Source: a virus. Taken from it: 54,153 bases of DNA. The stretch is taken from the IMG/VR virus record IMGVR_UViG_3300009181_000094, positions 1 to 54,153 of that record, one strand, 5' to 3'. Numbering within the stretch: position 1 is the first letter of the stretch; every line of letters starts with the position of its first letter. Position numbers and translations under genes: made by a program. This document shows, piece by piece, positions 17,896-25,455 of the stretch. The notes beneath the pieces are model-generated. The model was not told the origin of the DNA, did not search any database, and saw only the letters and a program-made list of their open reading frames with translations.

Positions 17896-18202
17896 CTTCT
17901 GTCCGGGCTATTTCTTCCACACAATTTCGGCATACTGTGCGTAGGTTTCTCAATACTGTGTTGTTGAGATCTCCATCCACATGATACACTAACAACTGAC
18001 TAGTAAATCTTGCCTTGAACCCGCATCTATCACATGCGGGTTTTTTCTTGTAGCCTGCTGATTTCCAACGCGGTTCTCTGGGCTTGATTCCTCGCCCCCG
18101 GCGTTGGCAAGTTTCACAGCGGCTGCGGTAGTGTGTGACATCTTCCCGGATATAGTTCACAGCACAAGGGCGTTGATTGCAGGCTTGACAAATGGGTCTC
18201 AT
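17858..18202 (-). CDS. Small zinc-binding protein with HNH-like C-terminus
   Basis: 114 aa from the ATG at 18202 (MRPICQACNQRPCAV); an upstream TTG at 18277 is a weaker start. It has four Cys pairs: CQACNQRPC, CETC, CDRC and CRNC. The C-terminal part, YHVDGDLNNTVLRNLRTVCRNC, has the order of an HNH nuclease fold (H, DG, N, NL, CxxC), but the usual first His-Asn pair is not obvious, so catalysis is uncertain. It is transcribed against the surrounding genes, converges on gp1 with a 38-base overlap and lies just upstream of the sheath gene. A conserved T4-like phage protein of unknown function or a degenerate HNH protein are both possible. Confidence 0.65.
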   Translation of the reverse strand: MRPICQACNQRPCAVNYIREDVTHYRSRCETCQRRGRGIKPREPRWKSAGYKKKPACDRCGFKARFTSQLLVYHVDGDLNNTVLRNLRTVCRNCVEEIARTEVTWRAGDLEPDA

Positions 18203-18265
18203 TGGGTATTTAGCACCTGGACCTTTGGCAAAGGGCGGTGTAAAACACCTTTTTTTGGGTATGCC

Positions 18266-18273
18266 AATAAATA
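18266..18273 (+). promoter_or_regulatory. Late promoter AATAAATA before the sheath gene
   Basis: AATAAATA lies 25 bases before the sheath ATG (18299), leaving a leader with AAAAGGAATC as ribosome site. Typical T4-type late promoter geometry. Confidence 0.65.
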
Positions 18274-18298
18274 TCAATAACTTGAAAAGGAATCAACC

Positions 18299-21200
18299 AT
18301 GGCACTAGTATCACCAGGCGTAGAAGTACAAATAATTGACGAAAGTCAATATATCCCTTCTGCTGTAAACACAGTCCCTTATTTTTTAATTGCCACAGCA
18401 CAGAACAAAGCTGACGCAGCCGGTGTAGGCGTGGCAGCAGGCACAACCGCTGCCAATGCAAACAAAACTTATCTCATTACCAGTCAGCGTGATTTGGCAG
18501 CCACATTTGGTGTGCCATTCTTTTACAACACCACAACTGGAACACCAATCAATGGTTACGAACTCAACGAATATGGTTTGTTGGCAGCGTATAGTTCATT
18601 GGGGGTTACAAACCGTGCTTATGTTCAGCGTGTTGATATTGACCTAACAGAATTATCTGCAAGTTTGAGTCGCCCCACAGGCGATCCTGCCAATGGCACA
18701 TACTGGTTAGATACCAGCACCAGCACCTGGGGGGTGTTTCAGTGGAATCAAACCACTGGCGAATTTACAAATTATGTCCCCATTGTGATCACAGACACAG
18801 CAGATGTGGTAAACTATGCTGGTGGCAACTATACTCCACTTACTACAATTGGCACCATTGGCGATTATGCTGTGACCGCAGTGGCTCTTGGCAACGGCGG
18901 CTGGTATAAAAACATGGACAATGTCTGGGTGTATGTGGGCAGCGATGACTGGAAACTTTCATGGCCCACACTTCAAGGTTCAGTCAGCAACCCTAGTCTA
19001 GCCGGCACTTTTGGTTACAACATGTATATCAATGGCCAATTGGTAGCAGTGCCAGCTGGTCAGACAGTGAGTGCATTCAGCACTGCAATCAATGCTGCGT
19101 TGCCATATGGCACATACGGGTTTTATACTGAAGTAGTTGATGGCAAGTTGACATTCTATGCAGATTCAACTGCCACAAACGACGGATCAACTGCCGATGG
19201 CGGTATTGTTAGTATTACTCCTGGACCCAACAACGGTGTAGCATTGCTGGCCGCACTGGGCATCGAAGCCATCGAATATTTGACTCCTGAGTATTTTCCA
19301 GGCTACAGTTATCAGGCTCCACGTTGGAGAACTACTGATACCAGCCCACGCCCCACAGGCAGTGTATGGCAAAATCTCAGCTCGGCCAACAATGGTCTGA
19401 GTTTGAAAATCAAACAATACAGTGCAGCACTGGCCACTTGGATTACACAAACAGTGGCTCCATATGCCAACGATGCTGCTGCCAACTATGCGCTTGATCC
19501 TTCAGGTGGTGGCAAAAACATTCCTATCGGCACAACTTACACAGTGTATAATGCTTCGGCTTACACTTACAACCCTTCAAGTTCATTCCAGATCTTTGAA
19601 AGAGCTGCACTAGGCGCAACAGTGGTCACAGGTGATGTGTTGAATCCAACATTTGTCAATGGTAATTCATTCCAATTGAGTGCATCAGTAGCAGGTTCAT
19701 CAACATTTACCAACTACACAGTGACATTGACTGGAACCACACCAAGTGCATTTGTCAGTTCAGTTAGTGCAGCCAACATTCCTTATGTCAGCGCAAGTGT
19801 AAACAGCGCAGGTGCTATTGTGTTTACACACAGTCAAGGTGGAACTATGCTGGTAACCAATCTCACTGGCACTCCAATTACCACTGCTGGATTTTTGACC
19901 ACAACACAATATGTTCACGCCAGCAACACCACCGCTGGACAATTGGTATTGAGTAACTGGGTAACTGATCCTGAATTTACATACACAGCCAGCACAACAG
20001 CTCCAGATCAAAATCCTACTGACGGCCGTTACTGGTATTACAGCAGTGTGAGCGATGTTGATATCATGATCCAAGACAATGGTATTTGGCAAGGTTATCA
20101 AAACGTTACCAATGACACACGTGGATTTGACTTGACCCTGACCAATGCGTCAGGTCCGATCGTGGCAGCAACTGCGCCTCTCACACAAAACAATGCTGCA
20201 GAAAGTCCATTGGTATACGGTGATTTGTGGGTTGATACCAGTGATTTGGAAAACTATCCTAGATTGTATCGCTGGCAATCAGTGAGTGGCACTGATCAAT
20301 GGGTGGCAATTGATACCACAGATCAAACCACACAAAATGGTGTGTTGTTTGCAGATGCACGTTGGAGCACCAGTGGCGCTACCAATCCTGTGACAGATGC
20401 GTTGCCAACAATCGAAAGTTTGTTGACCAGTGATCACCTGGACTTGGATGCACCAGATCCTGCATTGTATCCCCAAGGTATGCTGTTGTGGAACACACGT
20501 CGTTCAGGTTACAATGTAAAAGCATTTACTACCAACTACTTTACCACAGCCAACTATCCTGATGCTGGCGCATACAATCCTGCAGCACCTACCAACAATG
20601 CCAACTTGCCCAATTACAGTTATACCTGGGTAACCGCAAGCGGTAACAAAGCTGATGGTTCAATGTATTCAGGTCGCCAGGCACAACGTGCATTGGTCGT
20701 GGCTGCATTGAAATCAGGTATTGATACCAGCTTGGCAGCAAGAGAAGAACAAAATCAATTCAATTTGATTGCTACTCCTGCATATCCCGAATTGGCTGTT
20801 AACATGGTAGCACTTAGCAACGAACGTGCCAACACATTGTTTGTTGTAGGCGATACACCAATGCGCCTGGCAGGCAACGGCACAGATCTTGCAACTTATG
20901 CCACAGACAACGGCGGACTTGGATTGTCAACTGGTGATGGTTTGACCATTGGTAGTGCTTATGCTGCTGTGTTCTATCCCAGCTGCCAGACCACAGACTT
21001 GTCAGGCAACACAGTTGTAACAGCACCAAGTCACATGATGATGCGCACAATCTTGCGCAGTGATGCAGTGAGCTATCCATGGTTGGCACCTGCTGGCACA
21101 CGCCGCGGTGTTGTTGACAATGCCACAGCAATTGGCTATATCAACAGTGCAACAGGCGAGTTTGTGCAAATTGCTGTGAGCCAAGGCCTGCGTGATGTTC

Positions 21201-21625
21201 TGTATCAAAACAACATCAATCCAATTACCTTTATTCCAGGTATTGGTATTACCAACTTTGGTAACAAAACACGTCAAGGTGCCACAACAGCACTGGATCG
21301 TATCAACGTTGCACGACTGATCTGTTTCTTGCGTGGACGTTTGGAAGAGATTGGCAAACTGTATTTGTTTGAACCCAATGATCAAATCACACGCAATGAG
21401 ATCACCAACACTGTGAACAGTTTGATGATTGACTTGATTGCCAAACGTGCTATCTATGACTACCTGGTGGTTTGCGACTTGAGTAACAACACTCCTGCAC
21501 GTATTGACCGCAATGAGTTGTGGGTTGACGTGGCTATCGAGCCAGTGAAAGCAGTGGAGTTTATCTACATTCCACTGCGTATCAAGAATACTGGTGAAAT
21601 TGCAGGCGGCAGTGCAGCACAGTGA
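18299..21625 (+). CDS. 18: Tail sheath protein gp18 (oversized)
   Basis: Contractile sheath subunit. The opening MALVSPGVEVQIIDES is the standard sheath N-terminus. The C-terminal third (ATPAYPELAVNMVALSNERA, SYPWLAPAG, NINPITFIPGIGI, NVARLICFLRGRLEEI, LWVDVAIEPVKAVEFI) is the conserved core. At 1108 aa it is far longer than T4 gp18 (659 aa). The extra mass lies between about residues 120 and 750 and contains at least four repeats of a short W/Y-rich motif (GTYWLDTST, SVWQNLSS, GRYWYYSS, GDLWVDTS), probably surface domains on the outside of the sheath. No intein splice motifs. Late promoter upstream; a hairpin follows the stop. Confidence 0.92.
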   Translation: MALVSPGVEVQIIDESQYIPSAVNTVPYFLIATAQNKADAAGVGVAAGTTAANANKTYLITSQRDLAATFGVPFFYNTTTGTPINGYELNEYGLLAAYSSLGVTNRAYVQRVDIDLTELSASLSRPTGDPANGTYWLDTSTSTWGVFQWNQTTGEFTNYVPIVITDTADVVNYAGGNYTPLTTIGTIGDYAVTAVALGNGGWYKNMDNVWVYVGSDDWKLSWPTLQGSVSNPSLAGTFGYNMYINGQLVAVPAGQTVSAFSTAINAALPYGTYGFYTEVVDGKLTFYADSTATNDGSTADGGIVSITPGPNNGVALLAALGIEAIEYLTPEYFPGYSYQAPRWRTTDTSPRPTGSVWQNLSSANNGLSLKIKQYSAALATWITQTVAPYANDAAANYALDPSGGGKNIPIGTTYTVYNASAYTYNPSSSFQIFERAALGATVVTGDVLNPTFVNGNSFQLSASVAGSSTFTNYTVTLTGTTPSAFVSSVSAANIPYVSASVNSAGAIVFTHSQGGTMLVTNLTGTPITTAGFLTTTQYVHASNTTAGQLVLSNWVTDPEFTYTASTTAPDQNPTDGRYWYYSSVSDVDIMIQDNGIWQGYQNVTNDTRGFDLTLTNASGPIVAATAPLTQNNAAESPLVYGDLWVDTSDLENYPRLYRWQSVSGTDQWVAIDTTDQTTQNGVLFADARWSTSGATNPVTDALPTIESLLTSDHLDLDAPDPALYPQGMLLWNTRRSGYNVKAFTTNYFTTANYPDAGAYNPAAPTNNANLPNYSYTWVTASGNKADGSMYSGRQAQRALVVAALKSGIDTSLAAREEQNQFNLIATPAYPELAVNMVALSNERANTLFVVGDTPMRLAGNGTDLATYATDNGGLGLSTGDGLTIGSAYAAVFYPSCQTTDLSGNTVVTAPSHMMMRTILRSDAVSYPWLAPAGTRRGVVDNATAIGYINSATGEFVQIAVSQGLRDVLYQNNINPITFIPGIGITNFGNKTRQGATTALDRINVARLICFLRGRLEEIGKLYLFEPNDQITRNEITNTVNSLMIDLIAKRAIYDYLVVCDLSNNTPARIDRNELWVDVAIEPVKAVEFIYIPLRIKNTGEIAGGSAAQ

Positions 21626-21660
21626 TGAAACAGGGGGCCTTTTTGAAGGCCTCCATTTCA
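21626..21660 (+). terminator. Hairpin between sheath and tube genes
   Basis: GGGGGCCT/AGGCCTCC around a short loop, extended by TGAAA/TTTCA outer pairs, directly after the sheath stop. There is no long U-tract after it, so partial termination or mRNA stabilisation is as likely as full termination. Confidence 0.55.
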
Positions 21661-21689
21661 GGTAAATAAAACAACAGGAGAAATAACAA

Positions 21690-22314
21690 ATGGCAGTTTC
21701 ATCATTACAGAGAATGACAGTACCCTTGGCAAGTGACCAAAGCTCACCAACCCAAGGTCTGTTGATGCCCAAACTCAAATATCGCTTTAGAGTGATGTTT
21801 GAAAATCTTGGCGTGAGCACACCAAGAACAGAATTGACCAAACAAGTTGTGAGCTTTGCTCGTCCCAATTTGACATTTGAAGAAATTTCATTGCCAATTT
21901 ACAACTCAACATTAAAACTGGCAGGTCGTCATGCCTGGGCCGACACCACATGCAGTCTGCGTGATGATGCGTCTGGTCAAGTCAGCAGATTGGTTGGCGA
22001 ACAGTTGCAGAAGCAAATGGATTTCTTGGAAATGAGTTCAGCAGCGTCTGGTATTGATTACAAGTTCACAACCAAAGTTGAAATCCTACGGTGGCAACGG
22101 TGCCAACGAACCAGTGGTGTTGGAAACATGGGAACTGTATGGCTGCTACCTCAAAGGTGCCAACTATGGCGACTTGAACTATGGCACTAACGAAGCTGCC
22201 ACAATCGAACTCAGCATTGCTTACGACAACGCCAATCAGACACCTGAAGGCACTGGAGTTGGTACTGCAGTTGGCAGAACTTTAGGCGACGTGGTAACCG
22301 GCGCAGGCGTCTAA
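21690..22314 (+). CDS. 19: Tail tube protein gp19, frameshifted near 22085
   Basis: Inner tail tube subunit. Frame one starts MAVSSLQRMTVPLA with GGAG 10 bases upstream and reads a normal gp19 (LLMPKLKYRFRVMF, FARPNLTFEEISLPIYNS, TCSLRDDASG, DYKFTTKVEI). At about 22083-22088 the protein sense moves to another frame (GGNGANEPVVLETWELYGCYL, then NEAATIELSIAYDNA) and ends at 22314. Frame one itself runs into nonsense and stops at 22190. The break fits loss of two bases (or gain of one) in CCTACGG, where a LDGG-type turn is expected. This would be a lethal lesion in an essential gene, so a sequence error or an unresolved assembly position is the likeliest reading. Confidence 0.8.
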
Positions 22315-22316
22315 AC

Positions 22317-23495
22317 ATGCCAACGTTCGGCCAGGACTTTTTAAAAGGGTTCTACGGCAACAACAGCTTGCGTGACTACCAACACGCAAGCCGTACATTT
22401 ACTACCAACGCCTACGAACTCAAACCCCGATTCAAGTTTCTCTTTCATGTCAGCTTCACGCTGAACGTGCAAGAGATTCCTGCATTGCGTGGTGCAATGG
22501 GCAACGATGACATAACCAGTTTGAGTTACATTGTCAAAACAGCAGACTTGCCCAAGTATAATATCGAAAACGAAACACTGAGTCAATACAATCGCAAACG
22601 TGTGATTCAGAAAAAAATCAACTATGAGCCTTGCACCATTGTGTTTCATGACGACGGTGGTGATGTGTCTCGTAACATGTGGTACAACTACATGGCCTAC
22701 TACTACAAAGATCCAAGCCAACAGTATCTAGCACCCAACAACACCAACGGCAGCATTGGTCCCAGTGCCAATCGTCAAGCAGGATTTGGATACAATGCTA
22801 GGGACATCTACAATGATGTGCGACAAGTCAACGATTGGGGCTACATCGGCGAATCGTTCAATGATGGCACTAGCACAGCATCTGGCAAACCACCATTCTT
22901 CCGAGACATTAGAATTTACGGCATGGACCAGCACAAGTTTGCTGAGTATGTGCTGATCAATCCATTAATCACAAACTGGAGTCATGATCAATACAGCTAT
23001 GCTGAAGGTGCTGGCATCATGCAAAACTCAATGACCATTGCGTATGAAACTGTGAAGTATTACACAGGTGCTGTGGGCAAACGTCAACAAGGTGGAGACA
23101 CCAATGTGCAAGGATTTGCAGATCATGCGCACTATGACACCACTACCAGTCCTTTGTCAAGAGCAGGTGGTGTTGCCACAGTGTTTGGCCAAGGCGGCTT
23201 GTTGGATGCTGGTGTTGGTATCTTGGAAGACTTGCAAAGCGGCAGTGTGTTGGGTTTGATTGGTGCAGCACAAAAAGCTGGCCGAACCTACAACACATTC
23301 AAAGGCAAGAACTTGGCAGCCATCACCAAGAGCGAAGCAACGGCCATTGGCACAAACACTGTGATACAAGCATTGCCAGGCGCCACCAGAGCAGTGGCCA
23401 ATCGTGCTGACGGCTGGATATTCCCTCAAGCACAAGCCCAGCGGCAAGCCGCAGCACAAGCACAAGGTAGAAACAATCCCAATCCTGGAGCATAA
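22317..23495 (+). CDS. Tail-tube-like protein, possible baseplate tube initiator (gp54/gp48-like)
   Basis: 392 aa. The N-terminal 250 residues have the tube-protein layout: RFKFLFHVSF early strand, IVKTADLPKYNIENETLSQYN (the VxxxxLPxxxxE step of tube folds), a CTIVFHDDGG strand, and a late FRDIRIYGMDQHKF...WSHDQYSY...NSMTIAYETV block. The C-terminal 140 residues are Ala/Gly/Gln rich and flexible. It starts 3 bases after gp19. T4 tube-cap proteins gp48 and gp54 share this fold, so a role at the tube-baseplate junction is plausible, but the assignment rests on pattern, not on strong identity. Confidence 0.6.
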   Translation: MPTFGQDFLKGFYGNNSLRDYQHASRTFTTNAYELKPRFKFLFHVSFTLNVQEIPALRGAMGNDDITSLSYIVKTADLPKYNIENETLSQYNRKRVIQKKINYEPCTIVFHDDGGDVSRNMWYNYMAYYYKDPSQQYLAPNNTNGSIGPSANRQAGFGYNARDIYNDVRQVNDWGYIGESFNDGTSTASGKPPFFRDIRIYGMDQHKFAEYVLINPLITNWSHDQYSYAEGAGIMQNSMTIAYETVKYYTGAVGKRQQGGDTNVQGFADHAHYDTTTSPLSRAGGVATVFGQGGLLDAGVGILEDLQSGSVLGLIGAAQKAGRTYNTFKGKNLAAITKSEATAIGTNTVIQALPGATRAVANRADGWIFPQAQAQRQAAAQAQGRNNPNPGA

Positions 23496-23498
23496 TTC

Positions 23499-23858
23499 GT
23501 GAGCACAGTAAATTACGCAAATCCCAACACAGACCTAACAGTCAGAGTGTTTGACAGTTTCTATGATTACGATGTCAACGTTCCTGTCAACGAATATGAT
23601 GCAGTGCATAGTTACTTTCTGTCACAAATGACATCACGAGTAGCTGCTGGAAACTTTACTGTGAGCTTGTTCAGAGTGTCAGAAAGCACCGGTATACCAG
23701 CACTGACATTGTTGCAACAGATGCAGGGCAACAACGGTGTCAATATCAATGTCAACATGGCCTACTACTTGAATCAAATTCGCAGCAGAGCCACGTTGTT
23801 GGGTGTGGGGGCAGCAGTTACTCCCAACTACTATCAGGCCAGAAACATATTGTCATGA
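23499..23858 (+). CDS. Small conserved virion-associated protein, 119 aa
   Basis: GTG start at 23499, 3 bases after the upstream stop. The protein (MSTVNYANPNTDLTV...) has a DSFYDYDVNVPVNEYDAVHSYF block, a compact helical middle and a C-terminal NYYQARNIL. No cysteines, membrane segments or known motif. It overlaps the gp4 start by 4 bases (ATGA), so it is expressed with the tail-head completion genes. T4 tail completion proteins such as gp3 are of similar size, but I see no sequence support for naming it so. Confidence 0.65.
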   Translation: MSTVNYANPNTDLTVRVFDSFYDYDVNVPVNEYDAVHSYFLSQMTSRVAAGNFTVSLFRVSESTGIPALTLLQQMQGNNGVNINVNMAYYLNQIRSRATLLGVGAAVTPNYYQARNILS

Positions 23859-24286
23859 GTCACTGGGCACAAGGTCCTTACACAGTGATCAACACAGCCA
23901 AGTATGTGGGCAACGGCACACCGCGTTATAGATCAGGTTGGGAACTGAGCTTTATGAAATTTTGTGACACCAATGACAATGTGTTGCAGTGGGCGTCAGA
24001 GAGCATTGCTATTCCCTATCGGCATCCACTCACAGGCAAGATGACACAGTATATTCCGGACTTTTTGATCACTTACAGAACTCGCAACAACACTGTGAAA
24101 GCAGAGTTGATCGAGATCAAACCCAAAAAGCAAAGCGTGATTGAATCAAAAATGAGCAACAAAGACCGTGCTATTGTGGCCATAAACTATGCCAAATGGG
24201 ATGCCGCAACCAAGTGGGCCAGAAGCAACGGCTTGACTTTTCGCGTGATTACCGAGAACGATATGTTTCACAACGGCAAGTCTTGA
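23855..24286 (+). CDS. 4: Head completion protein gp4 (nuclease fold)
   Basis: Matches T4 gp4 across its length: KYVGNGTPRYRSGWELSFMKFCD, WASESIAIPYRHP, YIPDFLI, AELIEIKPKK, AINYAKWDAATKWA and a final FRVITENDMF. The E...PDF...EIKP arrangement is the active-site layout of PD-(D/E)XK-like nucleases found in this family. Needed for filled heads to accept tails in T4. 143 aa, normal length. The late box CATAAATA begins 3 bases after its stop. Confidence 0.92.
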   Translation: MSHWAQGPYTVINTAKYVGNGTPRYRSGWELSFMKFCDTNDNVLQWASESIAIPYRHPLTGKMTQYIPDFLITYRTRNNTVKAELIEIKPKKQSVIESKMSNKDRAIVAINYAKWDAATKWARSNGLTFRVITENDMFHNGKS

Positions 24287-24288
24287 CC

Positions 24289-24296
24289 CATAAATA
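24289..24296 (+). promoter_or_regulatory. Late promoter CATAAATA directly before the gp16 start
   Basis: CATAAATA ends at 24296 and the ATG begins at 24301, so only GGGC separates them. A T4-type late start site would fall at the ATG, predicting a leaderless transcript. Confidence 0.6.
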
Positions 24297-24300
24297 GGGC

Positions 24301-24822
24301 ATGACTCGTAAACTCGAAGAACTGTTTGAATTACCTCCCGCCGAAGATGCTCCTGCTGCGGATGTTGGCTCTCCCCCAGTAGAAGATCTACGCACTCAAT
24401 TACAAACCCTGGACGAAACCATAGACAAAGTAGATGCTGCTTTGCCCGGCGTGCGTGGCTTGGAAAGCAGTGATGAAGAAATGGATGGCTTGGCCGAACT
24501 GGCCAAAGACAGCTACAAAGACCTCATGGATCTTGGCATGCAAGTTGATTCAAGATTTGCCAGTGAAATATTCTCAGTGGCTTCAAACATGCTGGGACAT
24601 GCTATCACAGCAAAAACAGCCAAGTTAGACAAAAAACTCAAAATGATTGACTTGCAGATGAAAAAGATCCGATTGGATCAACAACAGCAAGTTATTGACT
24701 CTAAGAAAATTGAAGCCGGCGACGGTGAAGCCATGCAAACAGCACAGGGCATGGTGTTGAGTCGCAATGATCTGCTGGATCGACTGCTGGCCGGCAAAGA
24801 CCAAAAAGATAAAAAAGAATAA
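24301..24822 (+). CDS. 16: Terminase small subunit gp16-like
   Basis: 173 aa, acidic with a long central coiled-coil character. The opening MTRKLEELFELPP, the helix KDSYKDLMDLGMQVDSRFA, and SNMLGHAITAKTAKLDKKLKMI are typical of gp16 from aquatic T4-like phages. A variable acidic segment (20-60) precedes them and a charged tail (LLAGKDQKDKKE) follows. Works with gp17 to start DNA packaging. No ribosome site is visible between the late box and the ATG. Position just after gp4 and upstream of gp17 supports the call. Confidence 0.75.
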   Translation: MTRKLEELFELPPAEDAPAADVGSPPVEDLRTQLQTLDETIDKVDAALPGVRGLESSDEEMDGLAELAKDSYKDLMDLGMQVDSRFASEIFSVASNMLGHAITAKTAKLDKKLKMIDLQMKKIRLDQQQQVIDSKKIEAGDGEAMQTAQGMVLSRNDLLDRLLAGKDQKDKKE

Positions 24823-24825
24823 ATA
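24818..24825 (+). promoter_or_regulatory. Late promoter AATAAATA after gp16
   Basis: AATAAATA overlaps the gp16 stop codon and lies 17 bases before the ATG at 24843, which has CAGGAAC as a ribosome site. An in-frame ATG at 24825 overlaps the box and is unlikely to be used. Confidence 0.55.
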
Positions 24826-24842
24826 TGATACAGGAACCTGAT

Positions 24843-25451
24843 ATGAAACCATTTGCACATTACCTAGCCGAAAGCGAACGTACCTACAACTATCGTATCA
24901 AACTGCTGGGTAAACCGCCTGGTGATTTGGTCGCACAGTTGAAGAAAAAGTTGGATCAATTTGATCCTGTCAAGATGGGTGAACCCAAGACCACCCCTAT
25001 ACAGATCATTCCCACTGACTTTCCCAATCACAAAAACGACTCAGTAACAATGTTTGATGTGAGCTTCAAGTATCCAGCCATCGAACCACAGATCAAACAA
25101 CTGGCACAGTTATTGGGCTTTGATCCCAATCACATCATCATGCAGACCACACCATATGTGGATGGCTTGGTGGATGAGTATGAACGGATTGATGCCGAAA
25201 GCAAAGACTTGCTGAATGACACAGACTATCCTGCTCCTGATGCAGAACAACGGGCCTTGAGCAAAGATTATGCTACTGGTCCTTATGATCATGCTGTGTT
25301 GAAAAATGCTTACCGTTCAGACTTCACCGTGGCTGGTGGCAAGACACCTCCTGCCAAAACCACAAATGATATTCCAATGGGCAACAAGAGCCCAATGACC
25401 AAGATCAATCGCCCCGCAAAGCCAGCCACTGGCGCACAACCAAGAGGATAA
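24843..25451 (+). CDS. Conserved T4-like phage protein of unknown function, 202 aa
   Basis: Start chosen at 24843 (MKPFAHYLAESERTYNYRIK) because of the AGGAAC leader and because the family opens this way. Residues 10-110 form a ferredoxin-like alpha/beta region (YRIKLLGKPP, LKKKLDQFDPVKMG, TMFDVSFKYPAIEPQI, FDPNHIIMQTTPY). The rest is charged, flexible and proline-rich, ending TGAQPRG. I recall similar proteins beside gp16 and gp17 in cyanophage genomes without a known role. A head or scaffold-related function would fit the neighbourhood but is inference. Confidence 0.7.
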   Translation: MKPFAHYLAESERTYNYRIKLLGKPPGDLVAQLKKKLDQFDPVKMGEPKTTPIQIIPTDFPNHKNDSVTMFDVSFKYPAIEPQIKQLAQLLGFDPNHIIMQTTPYVDGLVDEYERIDAESKDLLNDTDYPAPDAEQRALSKDYATGPYDHAVLKNAYRSDFTVAGGKTPPAKTTNDIPMGNKSPMTKINRPAKPATGAQPRG

Positions 25452-25455
25452 TACA

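Noticed and set aside
18299-21625. Intein inside the oversized sheath gene
   Set aside because: No splice-junction Cys/Ser start or His-Asn end and no homing nuclease motif; the extra region looks like beta domains.
21002-21868. Minus-strand 288-codon frame opposite sheath and tube genes
   Set aside because: Shadow of the sheath coding sequence; cysteine and histidine rich as expected for the reverse frame.
22080-22095. Programmed ribosomal frameshift in gp19
   Set aside because: No slippery heptamer or following structure is evident, gp19 homologues are single-frame, and a lost or gained base explains the break more simply.
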